Positions 33,798-44,445 of a stretch of DNA of 64,000 nt are shown here, in pieces; position 1 is the stretch's first letter; every line of letters starts with the position of its first letter. Source of the DNA: Symbiodinium kawagutii (taxonomy: Eukaryota > Sar > Dinophyceae > Suessiales > Symbiodiniaceae). The stretch lies in assembly GCA_009767595.1 (NCBI GenBank), contig VSDK01021957.1, positions 80,324 to 144,323 of the forward strand, written 5' to 3'. The position numbers and the translations under genes are program-made. Below the pieces are notes generated by a model. It saw nothing but the letters and a program-made list of their open reading frames with translations, was not told the DNA's origin and made no database searches.

Positions 33798-35540
33798 TGT
33801 GTGTGTGCATGCACTCATTTCGTACATGGGAATGGGTATCCCTACACCGCCTCAGCATCTTCAAAGATGAAGCAGAAAAGTGCAGATGTTCAATGCTTCA
33901 CAATGGCCATCCACTTGGCCATCCATAGACTTCAACTGTTGACCCCGGAACTGGACTCCCTGAGGTGAAGCAGGTTGTGCTGTGCAAGATGATGCCAGCG
34001 GACTACTGCAGGGACAGCTGACCCTTGGCGAGTCCGCATAGTCAGTGCGGCTATGGGTTCCTTGGTACTTCATCCTTCACGAATGTTTATGATCTAATGT
34101 TGTATTGTTTTGGTATTAACAATTTTGGTCTATTTTTTCTGTTAGCATTATTTAGATATATCACTGTTGGTGTAATTATCTGGGCCATCAGCGATCCTTG
34201 GATGCTTCGGGATAGTGACAGGGGATAACAACCAGCAACAATGATTAGTGGGAGATCTATGCTGGAGACTACTGTAATATGTGGTTCGGAAAACCATTTG
34301 TCATGATGATATTATGCAGCTTTTGATAATTCATCCACATGGATTTGCACTGTACCAATAGAGGCAATGGCAGTACTATGCAGCAGACCCTTGGTTTTCC
34401 CATGGATGCAACTTTTACTACTGAGATTGTATTATACCATCTCCTCGTTGGAACCACAGAAATCCCACTGACATACTGTGCAGTTCGTTTGATCATTGGG
34501 TGCCTAAACTATTCAGTGGAGATGATGCAGTCTACTCTTTGCTGGCTTCAGGTGGGGCATCTCAAAGACATGTTACAGATACAGCTCAAGCCACGTGTCT
34601 TACAGATGTTGATGATGTTGTTCCTACTCGTTTGCCCAGGTACTTGTGGTACTGGGCAAACGAAGGGGGCCTGACCCAGGTATTGCTAGGAGTAGTCCTG
34701 CAGAAGAGTACCATAGCTCACAGAAGAGCCAATGTGTTCTTGCTCTTCTAGATTGTAGACAGTTTATCCTGAGAACCTGAACCCCACACCTGAACCCTGC
34801 ACTCCACCGTCCATATTTGCTGAGTAATTATATATGCAACTGCTTAAGGTTCAAACGTGTTCAATGCATCGCACTGACCAAATCAACGCAATAAATAGTG
34901 CCTTCACAACGGTGGAATGTGATTTCTTGTGGAATGTGATGCGACTTCTTTCGACTTGGTATAGCAACTACCGCAATGTTTTTCGCGTTTCCAACTGCTT
35001 GAGCTAAAACTCAGAGACTGTTTGGTGGCCCTCCACTGCGCCATGCGCGCCGTGCTCTCCCAGGAGAAGGGCAAGTAGCGTTCAGCAGCACTTGGAACCA
35101 GAAAAGATCCTCAGACGCAGCGGAGACTGAAGAAAAACTGCTGTTATGCTAAAACTGGCTGGTTACAGATGTTACATGGTGTTGCTGTTCATCCGTACCA
35201 CTCCACAATAACAACATATAACAACCAGGGACCCCAAAACAAGCCGGAAAGGTACCTTTTTGAAATAAAGGTACCTTTTTAGTGCTGGAGTAACAATTTC
35301 TACGTTGGAGTAAGAATCCTGGTTTGGTATGATTTGAGTGTGATATAGTGTGACTTTCTCTCATCGCAGCCGTTTACACCACTCAATTCTTTTGGAAATC
35401 CAACACCTGGCTGATTGAAGGCAGGCATGGGATGCTGCAGGGGCTCATTGGTGCATCAATTCTTTCAAATCTTTGGATTGTCCGATTGTAGAGTGTTTGG
35501 CTGCTGGCACCTGTTGGCTGAGTTGGGAGATGGTGTCTAT
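33798..35540. other. Non-coding stretch
   Basis: Two overlapping frames at 34,339-34,751 give mutually exclusive proteins (one hydrophobic; one acidic, containing GDDAVYSLLASGGASQRHVT). The second may be an exon but lacks clear borders. Near 35,250-35,285 a palindromic aaggtacctttttt word occurs twice. Confidence 0.4.
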
Positions 35541-35542
35541 GC

Positions 35543-35555
35543 AGCCATTTTGGCT
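35543..35555 (+). promoter_or_regulatory. Possible relict dinoflagellate spliced-leader core
   Basis: AGCCATTTTGGCT is an exact 13-base match to the centre of the 22-nt DinoSL (known consensus CCGTAGCCATTTTGGCTCAAG, from memory). It is followed by tcacag where the leader has CAAG. It lies 35 bases before a strong tttttttccag acceptor and the ATG at 35,591. Relict leaders upstream of genes mark past retroposition of trans-spliced mRNAs in dinoflagellates. Confidence 0.5.
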
Positions 35556-35587
35556 TCACAGTTTCTGTCAACTTACTTTTTTTCCAG

Positions 35588-38500
35588 TGGATGGGGGATA
35601 GCAAACCCTTCATCTCCATGAGCAAAACCTTCAGTGACCTGGAGGGCTTGGGCGACACTTGGGATGCTGTCAAGAAGATCCGTGCCCGTGTCCGTGAAGT
35701 TGGTGTGATTCTGGTGGATGTGCCCCAGAAGGACTCCAAGGAGTGCCAGCCTGAAGGTGTTCTAGCGCGATCGACGGAGAATGCAAAGTACAACTTTGAT
35801 GTCTTGTGCCCGCTTTTTGAAAAGATGAAGGGGTCGCATGACAAGGTTCCTGAACTCAACGCCCTGGTGAAAGAGATCAAGCACTGCATTGAAGCTGCTG
35901 GATGGAACCCGTCCCGGCAGACTCTTTGCAACCAAGCATGGTCAGCCCGTTACTTGTTCGGGGTGATCAAGAACTTGATCTACAAACCGGTGCCACCAAG
36001 AGTGCCATGGTGGAATTGATATGTAGCATATTTTATTTTTTTAATCTTTTTGGAAGTGAAGTCATCTGCTAAATGATTTTGTCATGTTTGCCAATTCCAG
36101 GACAGTGTCTTGCTTGCTTTGCTCCGGGCCTACGGGGTCGACTGTGACTGCTGGAAGCAGCAGGAGCGGGCAGGTGCTACACAGCCACCTGCTTCAGAGT
36201 CGGCTGCTGCTGCTGGGCCGGCTAAACCAGCGCCAGAACAGAAGGAGGATCTGAAAAAAGTTGAAGCTGAGAAGCCACCTGGTTCAGAGGTGGCAGCTGC
36301 TGCTGGGTCGGTTGAAGCAGCGCCAGAAAAGAAGGAGGATCCTGAGAAGACCATTGCGGCTGCAGTGGGACAAGCCANNNNNNNNNNNNNNNNNNNNNNN
36401 NNNNNNNNNNNNNNNNNCACCTGACGTTGCAATGGAGGGAGCCAAGAAAAAAGCAGAGGAAGAAGCGAAGGCCAAAGAGAAGACCTTGCTGGAGCTTGCT
36501 GTCAAGCGCCAACACTTGGTGGCTGCGTTGCTGGGTAGCAAGAATGTGGGAAAATTCCTGGTGCGATTATTTGTATTCCATGATTTATGGGTAGGGGTTG
36601 TATCTGTTTTGGTTGAATTTCTTTGTATGGCATCGATCTTGGATACCTTCAAATTCTTTAGACAAAAAGACTTTGAAGGAATCTATGTTGGGGTTGTTTT
36701 GCATGTTGTGTTGGATGCCTCCAAATTCTCTGGACAAGAATTTGAAGGAATCCATGGTTGGGTGTCAATGCTCGTCATGTATAGTGGATACCTTTAGATT
36801 CTTGTGAAAGAATCAAAGGAATCCATGTCTGGGTTTGGTGCATGTTGCGGGTGCATGTTGGATACCTTCAAATTCTTGAGATGGGAATTTGAAGGAATCT
36901 GTGTTGGGGTTTCAATGAGTACGCGGGATACCTTCAAATTCTTTGGGAAGAATCTGAAGGAATCCCGGCCTGGGTTTGGCGCATGTTGTTACTTGGTGTT
37001 GGATACATTCAAATTCCCACGATGGGAATTTGAAGGAATCCAGGGTTGGCTTGATGCACATGTTGGGTACTTTCAAATTTTATGAAAAAATTTGAAAGAA
37101 CCTGGCTGTTGAGGGGCGGTTCATGATCCATGCAAATCCACCTGAAGGATTTACATGTATCGTGATGTATGGAAAGGGTTTTGCAAAGAAGACATCACTT
37201 GCTGTTTCAATGATTGCAGGGAATGCATTAATTTTTTGTTGGGGTAATCAATGTTTGGTTTTGTTTCTTAATCTGTTTTGTGTAATGTCTGTGTTTGTAC
37301 CAAGGCTGAAAGTTGCAGAAGAGAAGGCCCAACAAAGAAAAGAGGCTGAAAAAGGAGAAGCTGCTGTTCAAGACTTGGCGGACAAGGCCCCAGGTGCTTT
37401 GGGCTCTACGATGGACCAGTCTGGGACGCTGCCACTGGAACCTTTCCAGAACGATCCTGATGCGCAGGTGCTGGGTTGTATCTTTTTTTGTTTTAAAGAC
37501 TTTTGGGAAAACTATACGAATTTGAATCCAAGCTTGCAGCTGACCAGGCGCTCATGGCGAAGCAAGAACCTCAAGAGGAAGGTGGCTCAGCAGAGCCTGA
37601 TTTCCTAGTTGAGGAGCCATGTGGTCCCTGTGGTCAATGCCCACTTTGCTGCCCTGAAGCTGATGATGATGTGGAGATGTTTGAAGAAAATGGAGAAGAA
37701 GAGAAAAAAACTGACGATGAAGAGATTCCGAAATGCCCTGCCAAAGATCCGGACTACTTGCAAATGGCCTTGGATGCTGAAGCTGCAGGGCTCCAATGTG
37801 AAGTGGGCAACCCACAGGATGATCTGCGCAGAGACCAGTTGCTCAAGAAGCAGCAAGACAGGGCAAAGTTGGAAGCTGAACGGAAAGAAAAAGCAGAACT
37901 GAAGGCGAAGAAGGCTGAGGAAAAGAAAAAAAACAGGAGGAGAAAGAAAAAAAAAGGCGGACAAGGAAGCTGAAAAGAAAAGAAAGGCAGAGGCCAAAGC
38001 AGAAAAGAAGCAGAAGAAAAAAAAGGAAAAGAGACTGAGAAAAAACCTGAAGGTGAGAAGTCAGTTTCTGGCGCAAAGACTGCTGAAGCTGAGGAAGAGC
38101 CTGTTGCGCCAGCTGCCTTGGAAAACCCGCCTTTGGACACTGCTGCGGCTGCCCTGGGGAGTCGCGAGCCCGCTTGTGGCAGTTACGCCTGCAGCCGGCG
38201 ATGAAGAGCAGAAACCGAAGAAAAAAAGAGTCCGTGGCACTGGTCAGGCCAAAGGTCGTCCTCGAAAAAAGGATGATGCTGAAGAGAATGCTGAAGAGGA
38301 AGCTGACCCTGAGGCTGACAGCAACCTGCACCGTCATGCGAAGAGGCGTGCCAAGGCCAGAGCTAGGTCGAATGCATATGATGCCTTCGACCCGCAGGTG
38401 GTCAAAGAGCTGAAGGTATTCATGGCAGACTTCCGCGATAAGAAGTATGACAAGACCAAGGAGGTTTTGCACAAGATCCCTGGCTTCAATGTGTACGACA

Positions 38501-38748
38501 AGAATCGTCATGCCGCAGGTTGGAAAGTTCCCCTTCCCAGCAAGAAGGGTGGCCATCAGGTGTGCTACTTCAGCCTCACCATGGAGAAGGCCTGTTCTGT
38601 GGCTGTGAATGTCTGGCTGACGCGCAAGTTCTATGACAAGATGAAGGCCGAGAACCTGGACATTGCTTGGACATCTTCTGAGGAAGGACTTGCCTTTTAC
38701 AGGCTGCTTGTGTACACAGCCCGCCGCGCAGACAGCGAGCTGAACTGA
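35588..38748 (+). CDS. Gene A: multi-exon Lys/Glu-rich protein, unknown family
   Basis: Exons inferred: 35,588-35,989 (ATG 35,591); 36,101 to about 36,560, containing a 40-N gap (36,378-36,417); about 37,305-37,467; about 37,540 through 38,748. The joins are good at 35,989/36,101 (NLIYKP to DSVLLALLRAYG) and likely GC-AG at 36,563. The N-terminal 130 residues are a compact helical region. The middle is Ala/Pro/Glu-rich with repeated KPAPEQKED-type units, then a Cys cluster (EEPCGPCGQCPLCC), then a long Lys/Glu helix. The C-terminal 120 residues (VVKELKVFMADFRDKKYDKT to RRADSELN) look globular. The frame slips at A-runs between 37,926 and 38,210. No function can be given. Confidence 0.55.
36632..37100. 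repeat. Intronic tandem array, seven hairpin units of about 71 bp
   Basis: Units start with ttggataccttcaaattc at about 36,639, 36,711, 36,784, 36,858, 36,924, 36,999 and 37,062, spacing 64-75. Most contain an inverted repeat, CCTTCAAATTC with GAATTTGAAGG, around a 6-10 base loop. The array fills most of the intron between the second and third exons of gene A. Confidence 0.85.
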
Positions 38749-39162
38749 GTTGCTGTGAGCCCGTCCCAGTTTCAGTTTTGAAGTGCTCAAAGTGATAGCT
38801 GCTGGCTTGTAGGGACTTGCCCTCGCATGGTGTGAGCTACGGATGGTTGATGGTGTTTGTAAAAAACTGCTAACCATGTTAGAGACCGTGTCTGGAAGTA
38901 GTACTTCAAATTACTTGTTCTGAGATGTAGCTTGCCGATTGGGGAGGGATGAAGAGCCAGTTTCTGAGTTACCTTGCAGGTGTGAGAAATATAATCTATC
39001 ATACCTGTTTGTTTTTAGTGGATCTTCGGTTGCCTGCTTGGAACTTGTGAGCTGCTTGCTGGGAGATTGAGACGTTGCTTCTGCTGCTTCAAGGAAAAAA
39101 TAAGTTGTGCGTTGTTTCGGCTGCAGTTGTTTCGTTTGAAATTTGATTTTCTCTGCTGGCAG

Positions 39163-41722
39163 GTGCATGGCGATGGTGCCTTGTGCTGCCTGCGCTTCGG
39201 CCGCTGCATCGAGGTGCGTTATAGTCCAGTCTTTAGGAAGTAATAGTGATTTAACTTCAATTTGCCGGGGGGTTAGGTTGAGGTTCCAAATATTTTGCTT
39301 AAATTTTTGGAACCTCTCACCGGAACCAGATTTTATGTATTACTTTTTGGGAAAATCCTGGCAGGATTTTTTCAAAAAGGAATAGGGAGTGAAATTCCAT
39401 GATTCCATGCTTGTCACTTCAAAAAATATATTTTTTTGAAATGATGGGGGAATCATGGAGTTTATGTTGGGGAAGGAGTGCCAGATATTTTGCTTGAATA
39501 TCTGGAACTTCTCAAGCACAGGTTTGCCAAATATTTCTCACTGACAACCCCCGCAATGATTTTTGCAGGCAGGGGCTAGGATCTACGTTGCAAGAGGATT
39601 GAAATAACTTACATTTTAATCCTCTTGAAATTGAAGCCAGGGACCCTTCGATGCAGAAGTTCTAAATATTCTGACTGAATATTTGGAAGTTCCAGGGTTA
39701 ATATCGATCATTTTTACCCCAAATCATTTTTGAAAACATTTATTTTTAAAGAATGTTTTCAAAAATGATCATGATTTAATATCGATCATTTTTATCCCAA
39801 ATCATTTTTGTAGGAATCGATTCTTCTCCTTTTTGGGGTTGCTCTGGAGGCCTTGCTGCGGGACCAGTATTTGGCAGCTGCGGTGCAGGTGCTTCTTGGG
39901 TCTGGGAGATCTGAATTTTCCATTTTGCGTGTCCAACATGTAGGGCATCATGGATTGCGATCTTGTGTATTTGCAGCGGTGGCTGGCCCGAGCTCGGTCT
40001 ACTCGCTGCAAGTTTCGGCCATGCCGAATGGCGACCACGACTGGGACTATGACTTCACAGATCTAGTCGTAGCTTGTTTTAATAAGAGTAACCTGGTCAA
40101 AAATATGTTTGCAATTTTCTGTGCGCTAAGGCAAATCTGAAAGGCAAAGGGAAAAATGCACATCAATTGGCGCAAGCTGCGTTGTGGCTGATGGAAGCTG
40201 CCAAAGGAGATGGCAAAGGAGATGGCAAAGGAGAAACCAAAGGCAAGTCCAAAGGAGTTCCAGAACCTGAACAACCACCCAAAAGTTCTGGAAACTTTGC
40301 GGTATTAATCATTCTGTTTTTGTTGTTTGTGGCTGGGGTGGGTTCATGGGCACATGTGGGTCCTCAAAGCAAACCGCTTCTTGAGGAAAAGGAGCTGCTC
40401 CTGGGCCCTCAGCCCCTGTCGAGGGTGGACGCTAGGTTTGCATGATGATTGTTTTCTTTAGTGTGTACATGTGTGTAGTTTCTTTCACTGTGGCCATGTT
40501 GTACCTCATTTGCATTAACTTGCACATAGTATATCCTCTGAGGAAAAGGGCGACGTTGGGAACAAGAAGGTGTGGCCAGCTTCACACATGGACGCGGTGA
40601 TGACGCCACATGCCATTCAGCAGCAAGTGAACGTCCGAGAGCTTGTAGTACGCCCATCGCTCCCGGAAACTTGATTTTGATTACGAACATTTTTTTAGTT
40701 TTTAGGGGTCAAGGGTGGAACATTTTTTCTTACCCAGTGAGTGGCCGAACTTTAAGCTTTTTTTCTTCTCTGGGTCTGCGCGCGCGCGCGCGCGCGCGCG
40801 CCTTTTTTGGCTATTTGAGAAGGCCTTTTAGGCGCGCGCGCGCGCGCGCGCGCGGACCCAAGGGAGAAAAAAGTTTCAACTTTTTTCTCGCTTGCCACTC
40901 CCGGGGTAAGTTGTTGATCTTAGATTTCAGTTTGTCCACTTTCAGGACCTGTTGTGGGTGCTGGTGGCAAGGGCAAGGGCATGGGTGCAACAGCACCTCC
41001 GCTGCTGTCACTTCGTGGTTCCGTGGCATCACCTCCAGAGGCGAAGATGATGCCCTGCCCCAGCGCGCCAGCAACTACTCCGCTAGCAACTGGCTCGAAA
41101 AGTGCTGGGCCGCCACCAGCTGGAGGCAGTTTCGGGCATTTCAAAAAAAATGAAAATGGGGTTGGATGACATAATATAGACTTTCCAGGTGTTCTTGTTT
41201 TAATATACCCTGTGAGGCATGTGGGTTCAGTGCTGGATGTGGTTGCCAGCTGGTTCTGTGGGAGCTGGCAGTGCACTTCCCACATACCTGCCACCAGATG
41301 TTGCTTCAGCTTCGCCACCTTCGGCCCCTGTGATGGAGGTGTGATGGGTTTGATCTTCAACACCATGGGTTTGATCTTTCATAAGTGTTCTTTCTTTTTC
41401 ACCCAAAGCAGGTGATTGCTGCGGATGATTCCAGCGAACCTGCGGCAACTGTTCCACCCAGTCACTTGGCCAATAAATCTGGATTAAACATGTTGGGCCA
41501 ATTTTTTTAATCGCACAGAATAGTTGGCGAATAGTTTTTCATTTTTCCTGGGAAATTTTTGCAGGTGAAGTTGCCACTGACCCTGGACCAGCCCCTGGCC
41601 ATGAAGAGAGAAGATCGCGCAGACGGAGGGCAAGGAGCCGATCTGAGGAATCTCGCCGTAGAGATCATCATGGTACGCGTGGTAGTCACAGAAAGGACTC
41701 CCACAGAAAGAAATCGAAGTGA
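39163..41722 (+). CDS. Gene A2: small multi-exon protein with an RS-type C-terminus
   Basis: Candidate exons: 39,163-39,213 (17 codons), 39,814-39,888 (ESILLLFGVALEALLRDQYL and on), 39,977 to about 40,069, 40,131-40,301 (57 codons, with GDGKGDGKGETKGKSKG), about 40,946-41,140 (Gly/Pro/Ala-rich), about 41,251-41,338, about 41,412-41,470 and 41,565-41,722. The last exon ends in an Arg/Ser/His stretch (HEERRSRRRRARSRSEESRR, then SHRKDSHRKKSK) before TGA 41,720-41,722. RS tails bind RNA or splicing partners in known SR proteins, but no RNA-recognition motif is visible. Exon membership is inferred from strand, phase and spacing; it may belong to gene A. Confidence 0.45.
39723..39769. repeat. Perfect 18-bp inverted repeat in an intron
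   Basis: atcatttttgaaaacatt (39,723-39,740) pairs with its exact reverse complement at 39,752-39,769 across an 11-base loop. The flanking words taatatcgatcatttttacc and taatatcgatcatttttatc form a direct repeat around the hairpin. Confidence 0.9.
40751..40876. repeat. Intronic inverted repeat with long alternating CG arms
   Basis: The left arm (40,751-40,802) runs aactttaagc, a T/C tract, gggtc and then about 12 CG units. The right arm (40,831-40,876) runs ggcgcg through about 12 CG units, then gaccca, an A/G tract and aaagttt. The loop is about 28 bases. Alternating CG favours Z-DNA, and the whole could extrude as a cruciform or fold as an RNA hairpin. Confidence 0.88.
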
Positions 41723-42084
41723 TGCTGGGTTGAAAAAATACTACACCTAATGGATAACCTGGGCTATATGTCTTGTAGTGCTTGTACCCACAGCATTGCT
41801 TCGAAGTCTGTACTTTGCAGCCTGTCGCACGAGTGTCTGGCCAAGAAAAAATGCGTCTTCAAGTGGATGCCTCTCCGGGACTTAAGTTGTTTGAAGTGGG
41901 GTTCATACCTTCTTCCACGTTCTTGCTGCTCCAGGTGCTGGATGTAAATGGGCAAACCTTTGCGCCGCCGACAGCAGCATGGCAATGCCGAAACGCAGAG
42001 ACGCTTGCTGCCAGCTTCAGGTGTCCTCTGCATGTTTGTTGCTTGTTGCTTGCCGCTTCTGAAACCAGGGTGCCCCCAAACCAG

Positions 42085-42152
42085 AAAGTAAAATTGCGTG
42101 CAAGGAAAATTTTGACCAAGAGAAAAAATTTTCCTTGTGCTCAATTTTGCTT
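42085..42152. repeat. Imperfect inverted repeat with about 28-bp arms
   Basis: aaagtaaaattgcgtgcaag with ggaaaatttt (42,085-42,113) pairs with aaaattttccttgtgctcaa and on (42,125-42,152), with a few mismatches. It lies between genes A2 and B. Confidence 0.75.
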
Positions 42153-42382
42153 TGTGTGGCTATACTGGGAGCGCATGATAGCGCATGCTAGTGAAGCAAT
42201 TCTTTAAACTGCAGCCTCGTTTGGCTTTGGAACATGGAGGTTGTGGCAAAACCATGCGAAAATCCGATGACTGGCAAGGACTCAAGTCAGTGCAAGTCAA
42301 CAGACAAACCATAATAGTAGTTTGAAAACACTAGGGCCAATCATAGCAAAAAAACACTTGTTGCTTTGAACCTTTTGCGACC

Positions 42383-44367
42383 ATGGTGACCCATGCAGTG
42401 CCGGATGAAGCTGCTTTGGATGCCTTGGTCCTGCGCTTGTTCCAGCTGAAGGCGCCGAAGGTGTTTGTATGGTTGGTGGTCTTGGTGTGGTTCAATACCA
42501 ACATGCCGACGGTGCCGGAACCCTACAAGTTTGTGGAGTTCTTTGCGGGTGATGGAAATTGCTGGAAGAGTTGCAAGCATGCCCAGGTGGCAGTTGCTTC
42601 TTTGGATCTTCGTGATGGGGCAGCTCTTCCTCGTCGCAAGTCTCAGAATCCCTTTGACATGACCAGTCCATCTGGTTTTGCGCATCTTCGTCGCAATGGG
42701 GAATGATTTGTTTGGTTTTTTTCACATCTTGTTTTGCCTGGTTGACATTAGAGATCTTGCATTGTTTATCTTAAACAAAAGAAATGTGTGTGTGTGTTTG
42801 TTTTTTTGGATAGTTCATGTTGTGCCCACATGCATGTTTCAGGCTGTCCATATGGACGCTGCTCAACGTTGATGTGGAGAATGGGTTCACGGCCTTGTTT
42901 GCTTTGGTGTGCCGATCATTCAGCTCGATGAACGTTGGGACTTCGAAGCGGTCCCCGACAACCCCGGAAGGGGATCAATCGTTGCCACATGTGATCGAAG
43001 GCAGTTTGTTGCTGGTTCGCACCATACTTTTGTGCATCTTGGTGATGGCCCTGAGAGGCTGCTGGCTGGTGGAACAGCCAGGGGGAAGTGTTGCCCACTG
43101 GCACCCGCGCTTTGAACAATTTGTGGCATCTGCGCTGCGAGTCTTTGAAGCGAGATGGTGGGCCCGCCATTATGGAAGCCTGACGCCGATTCTTGGCCAT
43201 ATTTAAAATAATTTGTTGGGTTTGTTGATGTTTGTTGTTTTTTGAAAAAAAGGGTTCCTGGAAACAAACAAATTGGAACATGTCTACCTAGGAAAAGGCA
43301 CAAAGCCTGGAGCAATGCCATGGCTGTGAAGTGGCTGAGTCGTGGGGTTCTCACCAAAGCGCAAAGGGAAAGTTGTGTTGTTACCACTGTGAACAAGAAA
43401 AAAATTGGGAACAAAGTTTCTTATTCGGGAAATAAGAATTTGAAGAAAACACAATCATACCCCATTGCGTTTGGTCTTAAAATTTTGAAGTTGCTGCCAC
43501 ATTTTTATCCGGCAGATGTGGTAGAGACTGATGCTGGTGCCAATGAAGCCCCTGCAGTGTTCCATGTGCAGCCTTGGGGGGATACCTGGGCTGAAGGTAA
43601 GGTGTTGGAAGCATGTATATACATGCGGGGGTCATTTCACTTGGACACAAGTGCCAGGTGGAAAAACGTTTTCCCAACACACTACCCTCTTTCTTAACCC
43701 ATTGATTTTTGAATGTTTGCAGGATGCCAATTGTAAGGTTTGGATGATAACCCGGAGAAAATCAACCTTGGTGTAAGAATTTTGATGAATGGGGTAAGAA
43801 AAATTAACTTTGGAGAAGGAATTTCATCTTTCTACTTTGCGGACCGAAACCCGGAGAAAATCTGCCACCCGGACTGAACACGGAGAAACCCGGACTGGGA
43901 GCGGAGATTCCCGGACTGGGAGCGGAGAATTAGAGCAGAGAAAACCGGAGTTGGAGTAAGTATTTGTCATTTTTAGGTATCGTACATTGGTGATCAAATT
44001 TACAAAATTGTTCATTGTTGTTCTCTGCTCTAACTCTGCTCCTGGTTCTTGGAATTTAGCGCTGTCATTCATCGACATGGGTTGCTTGTGACAGGTTTGC
44101 CGCGCAAAAGAGCATTCTTTCAATAGATGTGGTCCTGTGTTTGAGTGTCTGTTTGTGGCTCCAGTAGTTCAGGGAATGGCCAGCCGCTTTCCCTCTAAAA
44201 CTTGGTCCTGTGGCGAGCTAGTGCTGGGTGCATCGGTGATCGTTGACAAGATGGATGGCCAATTTACTTCGAAGGCCATTGAAGACTGCACACGGGCCAT
44301 CGGGGCAGAGATTGATGGCTTGAGTGCAGATCAACTACGTGACCTGCTGAAGGACTGCCCTGCATGA
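42383..44367 (+). CDS. Gene B: methyltransferase-like protein of a dinoflagellate multicopy family
   Basis: ATG 42,383 (gaccATGg). Exon 1 is 42,383-42,681, exon 2 is 42,843-43,184, exon 3 is 43,253-43,596; the end is unresolved, with a last candidate exon 44,173-44,367 (stop TGA). The joins at 42,681/42,843 and 43,184/43,253 fit GC-AG introns and give a continuous domain. Motifs: FVEFFAGDG (SAM-loop type), VASLDL (strand 2 with Asp), ALFALVCRSFSSMN (strand 4, Cys), GCWLVEQPGGS (motif VI type), WWARHYGSL and LKKTQSYPIAFG. The order matches DNA-methyltransferase folds, and recurrent Symbiodiniaceae proteins share these blocks (from memory). The PC dipeptide is absent, so catalysis is doubtful. 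Substrate unknown. Confidence 0.6.
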
Positions 44368-44445
44368 GCATCTCGTTTGAAGAAAACTGCATTTTTTCGA
44401 CCACGGCTTGTCGAGGAAACTGATGCTGAGATTCAGAAGCACTCC

